64,000 nt of DNA, from contig OX422221.1 of assembly GCA_949130495.1 (NCBI GenBank), forward strand, positions 30,082,917-30,146,916. The letters are read 5' to 3'. The notes beneath the pieces were generated by a model. That model ran no database searches. It worked only from the letters and a program-made list of their open reading frames with translations, and was not told where the DNA came from. The stretch comes from Sambucus nigra (Eukaryota; Streptophyta; Magnoliopsida; Dipsacales; Adoxaceae). Below are positions 23,193 through 34,242 of the stretch, in pieces; within the stretch, counting starts at the first letter, position 1, and every line of letters starts with the position of its first letter. Position numbers and translations under genes: made by a program.

Positions 23193-26100
23193 TTACAATG
23201 AGTTGGCAAAGCTCCATAGATCAATATCCCCATTGTAATCTTGCATAGTATTGAGATGAGACATGTAAGTTGATGGAGATAATAATAGTAATTGCTCTAG
23301 GTCGTGATCATGGTCCATTAAGTAACCAAAATCCATCACGGGTTCATTAAAACCACCATTGTCCAATGTTTGTTCGTGGCTTTCTAAACTTGGCAATTTT
23401 ATGAATTTGTCCACAATGGGCCTTTCAAAATGTGACATATCTTTTATTTCATCTTCTTTCTTGCTTATTGGTCCCATGCCTTGGAGTATTTGCTCTAAGG
23501 TCCCTTCAGTATTTGAATTAACAAGATTTTGGGTTATGGATTCTGCACTGAGAGATGAAATGGCCATAGGATTGTTAATACTTTTGCAGATAGTTTTCTT
23601 CTGGAAAATGCGACAAACCACCCAACCCTCATCTTGTAAGGTTTCTCCCATAACAAAAGAGACCTGAAATATTGGAATTACTTCGTTAAAATATAAAGTT
23701 AGAACAAATTCTTGATTTTAATACTTAATTATTCCATATTTAAATGAAAATTTACTTTATTTTTATAAAATAGTCCCTTTTAAATTTTTTAGTCCCAACA
23801 GTGAAACGGAAGCCTTGTGTACTGGGAAAGAAATTTTTAGTCCATTTTAAATTTCGTGACTATGAAAAAGCATGCTCAAATTAATTGGAAAATTTTTACC
23901 CCCAATGCATAAAGTTGTCGTATCCCAAATTTATGGGAAATATTATCATACACAAAGAGCATGTTTAGTTGCGCAAATTGTTTAATTATGTAAATTAGTT
24001 AATTGAAAATAAGTGAATTGTAAAGGAGTGGATTTGAAATGAGTTTATATACAATTTTAAGTAAAATTTTGTAATCTAAAATTGATGTTAAGGTTCAATC
24101 AAAAACAAAATATAAAAAACAAATGGAGAGAGAAAGAGCGCTTACGAATTGGGATAAGGAGTCGGAATAGACTTTCTAAACTATATGTGAAATGAACATT
24201 CTAAACTTTCTGTGAAATTCTCATATTTCAAATGGATGAATTTCACATTTTTTTGTGACATGCTCCAATCTGAGACATAAATGAGCAAAATTGGTGCGAT
24301 TAATGAATCGTTTCATTGATGAAACTCAACATAATTGTTGAACCAGTTTGTAGATGAGACAATTTAATGGGTCAATCTACAATTTTTAGATAACCAAACG
24401 GGGCCTTAGTGCACCACGTATTCGTGCTCAACATCACTAAGGGCACGACATGTTTGCACATGTATAAATATATATTTTTTCAATGGAGAACATGTAGCAG
24501 AAGTATCACATTCGTAATATATGATTATAGGTGTTGAGGAAGGACACATGATACCCTAAGGCCCTGTTTGGTTGTTCAAATTATTTAGTTATGTTAATTT
24601 GTTCATTGTGAATTATTGAATTTTAAATTAGTGGATTTGAAATAAGTTCAAATTCAATTTTATGCAATATTTGGTGATCTAAAATTGATTTTAAGGTTCT
24701 ATGAAAAAAAATAGATAAAAACAAATTAAGAGGGGGAGGCGGGTGGGCAAGAGAAAGAGGAACACGCACTTTATGTGACTCTTATTTTTAATGGATATAT
24801 TTCATGTTTTTTGTGAAATGATTCAATTACAATTTTTTCACACGAGTTAAAATTGAAATTTTTAAATAACTTCATTAATGAATCCAAACACTATTAATTA
24901 GTCAATATATAATGGACCAATTTATTAGTGAGTCAATGTATGATGTTGGGACAACCAAACTGGGCCTAAGTAGATGATGCTATCATTCCAATTTTATGTA
25001 CAATTATATATCAAAAGTTGGTATACTTGAGAGTTTCAATGTTTGGTCGTTAATGTTTCAAGTTTCAACCTATAACATTGAAAGTTCATATTTTTGATGT
25101 ATCAACAAATTTGAACCACTAATTATATAAGAGAGGAAATGACTTACATTATTATGGGTATCACTAATGTCATCATCCAGTCTATATTCATACATGATCC
25201 AATTAGACTTTATGCCATGAGGGGCTCGACCTTTGTAGAATACAAGAGTTTTCCTCATTCCCACCCTTTCAGAGTTACAGTAGATAATCTTATCACGACC
25301 AGTAGCCTTCCAGAATCCAGCAACAGTGGCTCGATTAGTCCGTGTACTAGTAGGGTATTTTTTTTCTTTGTGGCTAAAAAAGTACCAATCGTTCTGTGGA
25401 GTGGATCCTATATGACATTTATCTGCAATACCGAACTCCCAAAATCAACATAAAAAATAAAGATTTCACATTATATAAAGAAGAAAATAAAATTCACTAT
25501 CATTTATATTCACTTAGTCCTTAAATTGAAAATAGTCTTATAGTATATATGAGTTAAAGTAATCACTATCAACTAAAGTAATGTTACTTGGACCAATAAA
25601 ATTGGTCATTGGTCAAGTTCCCATACCAAGTGTTGTGTCAAAAAACATACTGATTGACAATTTAAATGTATCCTACAATCTCACCATTACATTTTCAAAC
25701 ACATGACGTATAATTAGTTGACTTGTATAGCATTTTCACAAGAAAATTTGCATTTTGCATTTCATTCAACTTTTTTTTTTTTTAATATTTATCATTGTCG
25801 TCATTATTGTTAGTTATTATTTTTTTTGTAACCCTGAACTTCCACACGAACGAGACCTGTGGACTCCCCCATGCAAGCTAAATAGGGAGACACCGCACTA
25901 GAGCCACCCTAATACACGCCCGCTTAAAATCTTGCGGGTATCCGCTGGGGGCTTTCAAACTCGTGACCTAAGGTCATTTCGAATCGCCCCTTACCACTGG
26001 ACCAAACAAGGGTAGATCATTTTCGTCATTTTCAAATATCGTGAATCCATTAAAAATCATCATTTTGAAATTGCGACTATTAATATGGAGCGGAGTTAGC

Positions 26101-27075
26101 TTAATATAACAAACACCTATGGTCCCTATAATGTTTGTGACAGAATAACATAATGGTAAAAATTGTATACGCGTTGGACATGTTCAAACGCTTGGAGTTG
26201 ATTTAAACAACTCAATGCCTGACCATGGCGACTTAGAACCATGAGAAACTAGTAGACATTCATTCACACCGTAATAAAATATAAAAAGCATCGAAAAAAC
26301 ATAATATTCTATGAAGCACAAAAAACGGTCGTGTAGAATTGCGATGCTAGAGCTGAGAAAGTCCAAAAGTGAAAAACCCTAGGTGACCTAGGCTAGGTCT
26401 TCTTGGACAGAAAATGAAGGCTCCCACTTTACTAATTAAAGTTCTCTCTTGCCTAATCGTAGAGTCTGGAGGTCGTATTTCGACTTACCTTAACTCAAAA
26501 TGATAATAATTATAATTAAGGTTTGCTCTCGCTTAAATGTAAAATTTTGAGCAAAAGTGTGCATGATTTGCTAGTATAGTATGCTACAATTCAATATGAT
26601 CAAGTACCTCTTACAGCCTAAAATATATATAAAGTGGGTAGTAACTAGATGTGTCCTATATTGTTTTTTGGTGTGTGGTGCTCGTAAAAGAAATTGTTTA
26701 CTTGTCCGCAATTCCTTTTGAGTTGTTTATGACTCATGCAATGTCATATTGAACTCGTGCGGTGTTTGTATTGACTAAGTGTATGACTAAGTGTCACCTG
26801 CCCATTATGTGTCAGCCTAACTAACCCGATTTCGTCAGCTAAAGCCAAGTGAAGAAAGAGACTAAGGGAAAAAAATTCAAATTTTTATAAACCTACTATT
26901 AACCTCTTATATCCCAAGGCTCTAGCTTATTGAGATCAACATCTTTGATCACATCTAAATCAATCTCCTCACACAAAATTTTCTTCCTCAAATAGTAGTG
27001 CAACAGCTCCTCTTCTGTTGGGTGAAATCTAAATCCAGGAGGGATTTTAGATTGCCCATTTACAGATATACTCAT
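23193..27075 (-). CDS. NAC-domain transcription factor, NST/SND1-like (secondary wall type), three exons
   Basis: Exon 1 is 27075-26904, exon 2 is 25422-25148 and exon 3 is 23663-23193, giving a 305-residue protein. All splice borders fit: exon 1 ends AAGAG|GTTAAT, exon 2 is TTGCAG|AT...AAT|GTAAGT and exon 3 follows ATTTCAG. The first junction splits a codon after its first base and the second falls between codons. The protein starts [20 protein letters not shown] (NAC subdomain A), then [18 protein letters not shown] (B). Next come [22 protein letters not shown] and [10 protein letters not shown] (C and D, DNA-binding), then [15 protein letters not shown] and [23 protein letters not shown] (E) closes the domain. 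The C-terminus keeps [15 protein letters not shown] and a final LWSFANSL. The start MSISVNGQS and the exon layout match NST1/2/3 regulators of fibre secondary walls. It is shorter than typical members and has several changed conserved residues (for example S in [17 protein letters not shown]), so it may be a diverged paralogue. No stop or frameshift is seen. Confidence 0.88.
23957..24405. mobile_element. Tourist-like (PIF/Harbinger) MITE, degraded, in NAC intron 2
   Basis: Right end ATAACCAAACGGGGCC and a degenerate left end GAGCATGTTTAGTTGCGC form the inverted termini. Internal blocks (TGGATTTGAAAT, ATCTAAAATTGAT, AAGGTTC) match the MITE at 24560-24966. A TTA follows the right end, but the left target copy is not clear. 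It is older than its neighbour. Confidence 0.65.
24560..24966. mobile_element. Tourist-like (PIF/Harbinger) MITE in NAC intron 2
   Basis: Termini GGCCCTGTTTGGTTGT and ACAACCAAACTGGGCC are inverted repeats with one mismatch. Flanking TAA occurs at 24557-24559 and 24967-24969. A TAA target duplication with GGCC-starting ends is diagnostic of Tourist/Harbinger MITEs. 407 bp, no coding capacity. Confidence 0.85.
25806..26015 (-). mobile_element. tRNA-derived SINE in NAC intron 1
   Basis: On the minus strand the head reads TTTGGTCCAGTGGTAAGGGG (A-box-like), followed by GGTCACGAGTTTGA (B-box-like). It ends in an A-rich tail at about 25806-25825 (T-rich on plus). It is flanked by a 15 bp duplication with one mismatch, ATCATT(G/T)TCGTCATT at 25791-25805 and 26016-26030. 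Pol III boxes, A tail and a long target duplication together indicate a SINE copied by LINE machinery. It lies in the same orientation as the NAC gene. Confidence 0.82.
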
Positions 27076-27129
27076 GTTCTCTATTAGAACAAGAACTCTA
27101 TGTTACTAAAAATATGAAGTGGCTTCACA

Positions 27130-27137
27130 TATTTATA
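27130..27137 (-). promoter_or_regulatory. candidate TATA box of the NAC gene
   Basis: TATAAATA on the minus strand lies 55 bp upstream of the ATG. It would give a 5' leader of roughly 25-30 bases if used, so it is only a candidate. Confidence 0.35.
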
Positions 27138-28666
27138 TGTGCGTTGGGGGACATAAATCAACTAAAGATAAAAGCACACGAGCTAAATAAAGGTTAACTG
27201 AGGTTCTGATCTGTTTCTCAGTAGTAGTTATAGGTGGGGCTACTTTTACGTTGCTTGGAGGATAACTACTTACCTGCATGGATGGAGAGAGGTTAGGCTC
27301 GTGAAAATTATATAGGTTTGAAAAATGGCACCATCTCAACTACGACCTTCGAGCTAAAAAAATCCTTGTGAAAATTTCGTCTAAAACCATCCGTCTCTTT
27401 TTTTAAAGTCCGGATGGGTCGATTTGGCTCGTGTTCGCAAGGATGTTCAACAAAGCACATCCTTGATATTAAAAAGCCCCTCACCTCACCTGTTAAACAA
27501 TTAAACCCGTCCTTTATCTATATCATTTACTAAACAATTAAACAAATCTCAGTATCATTTACAAAAAGCCCCTCACCTCACCTACCTCTCACTTTCTCCC
27601 TTCCCCCGTTAGTTTCTAGTAGGAGATGGGGTGGGGTGGGGTGGGGTGCTGCTTGCGCTCACAATAGCCCATAAAAATAGAAGGTTGATGTGGTAAGGGC
27701 TCTTTATTAAATGAGTAATATGAGTGATTTAATCTTTAATGGGTATTTTCTTGAGAAAGTAAACATTAGTTAACCCTTGATTATATATAACGTTAATGTA
27801 AGAAAGGAAAAAACCCCTCTAAAAGACCTATTCTATTTAGAAAAGTTTGCACTCTCTCCTTTAAATGCCTATAGTGAGAGCCACTTAGAGCATCCCTTAT
27901 GCATAAGGTAAAATTGAACTCAACTAGTCAAAATATGCCCTAAGCAAAGTGAGGAAACTGCTGTGGGTATAATCAAATATATCTTAATAGTAGCAAAACG
28001 ATGTCGTGTGGGTGGTAAATTGGCAGCCTTGGGCAGAACATCATGTATTTATAAATAAATAAATAATCGTTGAGAAATGTAGCCGTTGGGAAAAGAAAAT
28101 AATAATAACACAAGTTGTTATCTGTTTGTAGGATGTAAACATTTAGGGGTAGAAAGTGGAGTTTTGTAAAGTTGGGAAACTGGTAAGCTTAACATGATGT
28201 TCCGTTTTAGGGGCTTTAATTTATTTTTTCTTGCGCGGAACTACATCTTCCTCTTTAGAGGGGCCCACTTAAAACCAACTAGTGTAATTCTATATTTGCT
28301 AAATTCTACCCTATCACATTGTATATCTGACTATATGCGGTATCCATAGCATACCTCAAAATTGTATATTTGACTATATGCGGTACCTATAAGGGATGCT
28401 GTTAGGAGAATTATATTTTTTTCAAACTGATTTCAATGTACGGATAAAATCTTTTGATATGATGAACTAATTCGGGAAATATTTTTATGTCTTTTTCTTA
28501 AAATAATGTTGTAAAATAAGATCGTTTTGACATATTTTATTAAATATATCTAGTTTGAGTTTTAAAGATGAGTAAAAAACTTGTATGAAACGTACCACAT
28601 GTTTGTGTTCAAAACCAATTACAGTCCCAGTACACATATAACAAATGTGGGATATGTGTCCCAAAT

Positions 28667-28667
<1 letters not shown>
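27138..28667. other. upstream region of the NAC gene
   Basis: 1.5 kb with no gene. It holds two copies of AAAAAGCCCCTCACCTCACC (near 27471 and 27565), a G-quadruplex-type run at 27628-27646 and two copies of a TTGTATAT(C/T)TGACTATATGCGGTA block (near 28320 and 28365). The promoter of the NAC gene is expected in its left part. Confidence 0.45.
27628..27646 (+). promoter_or_regulatory. perfect G-quadruplex motif upstream of the NAC gene
   Basis: Four runs of four G separated by single T (GGGGTGGGGTGGGGTGGGG), about 550 bp upstream of the NAC start codon. It is on the template strand for that gene. Single-base loops favour a stable parallel quadruplex. A role in regulation is inferred only. Confidence 0.6.

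Positions 28668-28756
<89 letters not shown>
28668..28756. repeat. (CT)n(TA)n compound microsatellite
   Basis: About 17 CT units followed by about 27 TA units, directly abutting the inverted-repeat element at 28757. Confidence 0.95.
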
Positions 28757-28760
<4 letters not shown>

Positions 28761-28942
28761 GGTTCTTGTGCGGAACAGTCTGTATTTTAGGAGTGAGGAC
28801 CGGACATTTGTCACCTGGCGGTAAACCTAGAAAAGAAAGAGTGTGTGCCTATAATTTAACCGATAATTTCAATGATCACCTTCAGGTGACTCATGTTCGG
28901 TTCACACTCTTAAAATACGAATTAGTCTGAACAAAAACAAAT
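28757..28942. mobile_element. short inverted-repeat MITE between TA microsatellites
   Basis: The left end GTACGGTTCTTGTGCGGAAC... and the reverse complement of the right end pair over about 70 bp. Shared blocks include TCGTATTTTA(A/G)GAGTG, (G/A)ACCG(G/A)ACA and GTCACCTG. It lies between a (TA)n run on the left and another (TA)n run (about 28942-28957) on the right. It is non-coding. Its end resembles that of the palindrome next to it (GT(A/G)CGGTTCTT). Confidence 0.65.
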
Positions 28943-28957
28943 ATATATATATATATA

Positions 28958-30693
28958 GAGTGCGGTTCTTAGACGGGTGGGAAAAGCGGGTGTAAAGAAT
29001 GGATGGTTTAAATTACCATAGAGGTGGCTTGTGAGATCAAAGTAAGAGTTGGAATGGTCAAACATGGCTTTACCATAAGCACCTCATTTTCTCTCTCTAC
29101 TTGGGAGCTTCTCTCACTTGGGAATCTCAGTTACTTACTTTCTCTCATTTATAAAGTAAACACAGTTTATATATAAAAATTATAAAAACTGTTTTTATAT
29201 AAAGAAAGTACAATACATTTTTTATAAAAACATTTTTTTACAATTATTCTTTTATATTTATGAAAAAGAAAATATCGTTTTAGCTTTTTTATAAAACAGT
29301 TACCAAAACAGTTTTTTTACGATTATGAAATAGCAGTTTATAATTAATCTTTTATTTGAAATATTTTTTTTTTACAATTATATAAATGTGTGATTATACA
29401 AAAAAAAGTATTTAGTTTTTTTTGTATAAAAAATTAATTATAAGAAAACAGTTTCTTTTATAAAATTATTTAGAAAACATGTATTTATATAAAAGAGGGA
29501 TAATACAAAAAAGTATTACTTTTCTAAAAACATTTTTTTAAGGATCAATTATGAAAAAGTCTCTCAAATATTTTTTTTAATACATATTTAGTCCAAACTT
29601 TTTTATTTTGTTCCAAAAAGTCCCCCTCGAACACTAATTAACTAATATTCTCTTATTTTTAAAGATTCGCGATAGCGCCACCCCTTGAGTGTTTTTAAGG
29701 GATAGCCATATTTTTTTTATTAAAAATCTGAAAAAAAAAATTTAAATGTTGGCGCGGACCCACATTATCGCGATTGGTTAATGTCGCTAGCGCGGACCCA
29801 CATCATTTAAGGGATCGCTATATTTTTTGCGTGGTCTCACGTTCATTAAATGATGTGGGACCGCGTTAGCGGCACGAATCAATCGCGATAATGTGGGTCT
29901 GAGCCAACATTTAAAAAACAAAATTCATATTTTTAATAAAAATAAGTATGGCTATCCCTTAAAATCACTTAAGGGGTGACGCTAGCACGAATCTTTAAAA
30001 ATGAGAGAATATTGGTTAATGGGTGTTCGAGGGGGACTTTTTGGAATAAAATAAAAAGGCTTGGACTAAATATGTATTAAAAAATATTTGAGGGACTTTT
30101 TCATAATTGATCCTTAAAAAAATCTTTTTAGAAAAGTAATACTTTTTTGTATTATCCCTCTTTTATATAAATACATGTTTTCTAAATAATTTTATAGAAG
30201 AAACTGTTTTCTTATAATTAAATTTTTATACATAAAAAATTAAATACTGTTTTTTGTATAATCACACATTTATGTAATTGTAAAAAAAAATATTTCAAAT
30301 AAAAGATTAATTATAAAACTTCTATTTCATAATCGTAAAAAAACTGTTTTGGTTACTATTTTATAAAAAAGCTAAAACGATATTTTCTTTTTCATAAATA
30401 TAAAAGAATAATTATAAAAAAAATGTTTTTATAAAAAATGTATTGTACTTTCTTTATATAAAAACAGTTTTTATAATTTTTATATATAAACTGTGTTTAC
30501 TTTATAAATGAGAGAAAGTAAGTAACTGAGATTCCCAAGTGAGAGAAGCTGCCAAGTAGAGAGAGAAAATGAGGTGCTTATGGTAAAGCCAAGTTTGACC
30601 ATTCCAACTCTTACTTTGATCTCACAAGCCACCTCTATGGTAATTTAAACCATCCATTCTTTACAGCCGCTTTTTCCACCCCTCTAAGAACCG

Positions 30694-30698
<5 letters not shown>
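28958..30698. mobile_element. 1.74 kb near-perfect palindromic element (foldback/Micron-like MITE)
   Basis: The left arm 28958-29810 and right arm 29845-30698 are reverse complements around a 34 bp spacer. By eye the outer 208 bp of the arms differ at five positions. The ends are GAGTGCGGTTCTTAG and its complement, bordered by (TA)n on the left and (CT)n(TA)n on the right. The centre contains GC-richer copies of GCGCGGACCCACAT (near 29753 and 29790, mirrored on the right). The rest is AT-rich. No ORF is credible. A transcript through it would fold into a hairpin of about 850 bp. Confidence 0.85.

Positions 30699-30747
<49 letters not shown>
30695..30747. repeat. (CT)n(TA)n compound microsatellite
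   Basis: About 17 CT units followed by about 10 TA units. It directly continues the right end of the palindrome and mirrors the arrangement at 28668-28756. Confidence 0.95.
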
Positions 30748-30748
<1 letters not shown>

Positions 30749-30751
30749 GTG

Positions 30752-33700
30752 CGTGAAAGTGAGAAAATCTGTCTCTTTGTGTGTGTCTCTCTCTATGCAC
30801 TATTTGTCCTATCAGCGCAGCAACAAATAGACCACAGGGTGGGAGGGATTTAGCTTTCAATGGCTGGGGGAAAGATATAAATGATAGATGTGCACCCATT
30901 TCTTGCATGGTTAGGTTTTTGATAATTTCCATTAATAATAACATACAAAATATTATATATCATAAATTCAATATTTTATCTTAAAGCAATTATAAAAAGT
31001 AAATTTGTTCATAAATAAAACTTGTTTATTATTTTAAAATATATTTATTATGTAAAAACTATTTTTTATAAAAAAAAAACTTTAAAACAACTGTACGTAT
31101 TTTATATAAAAAATTCTACATATTTTTTATTTGTTTTTAGTTTCAAAAATTGTTTGTGATTTATATAAACTTAAAGTTTTTTCTATAAATAAAAATTTAA
31201 AAATGTTTCATAACAATTTTTTTTATTTATATTAAAAACAATTTCAAAATTTTGATAAATTTTTAACTTAAAAACTACTTTTATACACAAAAAGTTCAAA
31301 AAAACCTGTATGTATTTTATATATAAAAATTAAACATATTTTCCTCTGCTTTTAGTTATAAACTTTATTTCATTTATAAATAAAAACTTATTTTTTTTTC
31401 TATAAATACAATGTTAAAAATATTTTATAACTAAAAATCTTTTTTATTTATGTAGAAAATAATTTTGAAATTTTGAAAACTTTTTTTAACTTTTTTTTCT
31501 ATTAATAAAAACATTATACAATGTAATAGTATTAGTAGCATTGTGTAATGTGATTTGAGTGGAGAATGGCGAAAAGAATATAATTGAATCTGGTTTATGT
31601 TTGATCGAGAGATTAATTAATTGAGTTTAGAATAGATCATGTTTTTAGTTTCTATGAGTCCTTTGATTTATTTATTTTTTTGGTTTAATTTTTTTTTTTA
31701 TTCATCCATTTACGTGAAAGGGAGCATTAATTTTAGGAGGTCGGAGACGTGTCTAAATAGGGAATACTAATTATACTTTACGCTATTAATATTATCGTAT
31801 TAGAAGTATAATATAGATTAATTTATCTCTTTAAAGAATTTTTATATGAACTTATACCTTTGAAAGGTTCAGTATATTATAAAACTAGTTGTAAGGCCGC
31901 ATGATGTGTGGACGACGCTTAATGTGCAAAACATAGAAAAAAAACCTCTCTCAAATTTTTCAACAAAATTCCCAATAAGAGATGTTGAAGAAGATTGAAA
32001 ACTGAAAAGATGAAAAATGTTTTATAGACGACGTCTAAGAGATGAACCGATTCATAAAACTTTTGGTTAACAACATCCTAAGTCGAAATGATGAATCGCA
32101 TTTCTAAAGTTTTTAGTAAAACAATGCACTTAAAAAAAGTAATTATAAATATAGTAAATTAAAAAAATATTCTATTAAATAATTTTTTTCTGTGCAGAAA
32201 ACAATAAATTTTTGTTTTATAAATTAGTTAAAACAACGATTTACTTTTTAAAAGAGGTAAATTAATGTATATGAATTTAATAGGATGGAAGAGAGAGAGA
32301 AGACAATAAAGCATTGCCATGTGGTTAATTTCAAAGAGTAGGGGCATTAAGTGGGTGTAGAGCATTTTATAATATACTCGTACGATGCGCAGGTGACACG
32401 ATAATGCACGAGTAATTAAGAATATAGATGTTTTTTGGGAAAAAAAAAACATTCCCATTTCATTGGCAAGGAACTATAGTCTTAAGTTTTCATATTTTTT
32501 TAATATACATACTTAGTTTCCCGAAAATAAATCCATAAGGTCATCCCATCAATAATTGCCAACGAATCTAGAATCCATTAAAGTCATGTGAAAGAGATAT
32601 GCTTGTTTATAGATTAAATTTTTTTTCTTATACATTACAAAATTTATATATACATGCAAATTTTAATACATTATTTAAAGACCGGGTATAGGTTTTAAAA
32701 TTTAAATACTCATACAAAATTTCAATTCGATAATATTCTTTCCTTTAATTTTAATACTCAATGACGACAAATAAAGCTGTGTCAAAGTTCGAATAACTAA
32801 AAAAATAAAAAATAATGGAACAAATGAAAACTGAGAAAGAAAAAAATAACACATTTCATGAGCATTCACAAATAAGTTTGTTGAAACCTCTGTTTGTGTT
32901 CAATAGATTCGAGAAAACAACAACCCACCACTAACAACATCACAATAAGATAAATCCCACATTTCATTTCCATTTTTTCCCATGAACAAAACTCAATATT
33001 TTCAAAATATCTCATCTTCTCAACAACAATTTTATCCTCACCTCCCATTCTCTCCACTGCTACCCCATTCTTTTACCCAATAATATTTCCAACAAACCCA
33101 GTTTAATCCAATCCAATATTACCAAAATTTCATGATAACATTGAGTTACACAATGATTGAGGGAAAATCATGTTTATGGCTTGTGTTTAGAGACTTATCC
33201 CAGACGATTGATTATTTAGTTTTCGTTGTATCAGTCGCCGTTGGATAGGTTCTTATCAGTCTTCATTTCATCAGTGTTTATCATAATTAGCACATCGTGG
33301 CATATAAAATGCAAATATAAGAAAGATTAAAAGAAATGTCAAATGTATCAAGAAACTTCAAGTAATGGAAAATTGCATAATAATCCATTTAAAAATATTT
33401 AAAAAGTGGATTTTTTTTAAAGATATTTTCAATTTAGGAAAACTTCTTTCAAACTAAAATAAAATAAATATTTCTACAACAAAAAAAAATTACAGCAAAA
33501 AGAACATATTTGCAATTGAGAAATAGATTTCTAATAAAATTAGAAAAATACTAAAAAAATATACTTAAACATCTTGAAAATATTATTAAAAATATTTAAC
33601 AGAAATTGAAAAAATAAATGAAACTTTTTTACAAAAAAAACAAACAAACATATTTTCAATAAAAAAAAATAGATTTTAAGTAATAAAAAAAATTCTAGCA

Positions 33701-34237
33701 AAAAATATATTTTTCGATAATTACAAAAAATCTGAAAAATACAGAAAAATAGAAAAAACTATTAAAAATAAAAATTTGAAAAATACATATAAAAAATGGA
33801 AAAAAATCAATAAACAAAACAAATATCTTTATAAAATCAACAAAAATCTTAATAAAACTAAAACCTTTATAAATATGTGCAAAATTTTGAATAAAACTAT
33901 AACAAAACAATTTTGAAATCAAAAGTCAAAATAAAACTATTCCAAATTTCGAAGTCAAAATCAACCATGAATCATTAGATTCAAGCTCCAATACCCTCAC
34001 ATCCTTAACAAAATCAAGTGATCCCCAAAGAGAGGATCAATTCATGAAGTGAATGAAGCCACCAAGTTTGACCTGCCAAAACTCCATCCATCCGTCACAG
34101 TAAAAAATTGAATCATCCAAACATGCTTCATCAGTGACTCGACCATGGAGAAAGGTTTGGTTTGTATTTAGCTGAAGAGATAGATTATTTGGTGGAGTTT
34201 ACTGCAACTGACGATCCCTTCATCTTTCACGGGTAAA
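30752..34237. other. AT-rich region without recognised gene
   Basis: Very AT-rich, with long A or T runs. About 31088-31300 and 31300-31500 look like two degenerate copies of a roughly 210 bp unit; shared blocks include CTGTA(C/T)GTATTTTATAT and TTTTTATTTAT(A/G)T. 33360-33930 is strongly A-rich on the plus strand. A 35-codon stretch on the minus strand near 32970-32866 begins like a signal peptide (MEMKCGIYLIVMLLVVGCC), but nothing supports a gene. The last 300 bp are less biased, but I recognise nothing in them. Confidence 0.4.
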
Positions 34238-34242
34238 GTAAT

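Noticed and set aside
25070..25264. 64-codon frame as a separate small gene
   Set aside because: It is the second half of NAC exon 2 read through into intron 2.
28485..28814. Frame encoding Ile-Tyr and Arg-Glu repeats
   Set aside because: Direct translation of the (TA)n and (CT)n microsatellites.
32866..33057. Minus-strand 63-codon frame with a signal-peptide-like segment
   Set aside because: Very short, AT-rich surroundings, no promoter, no recognised family; a chance hydrophobic run is more likely.
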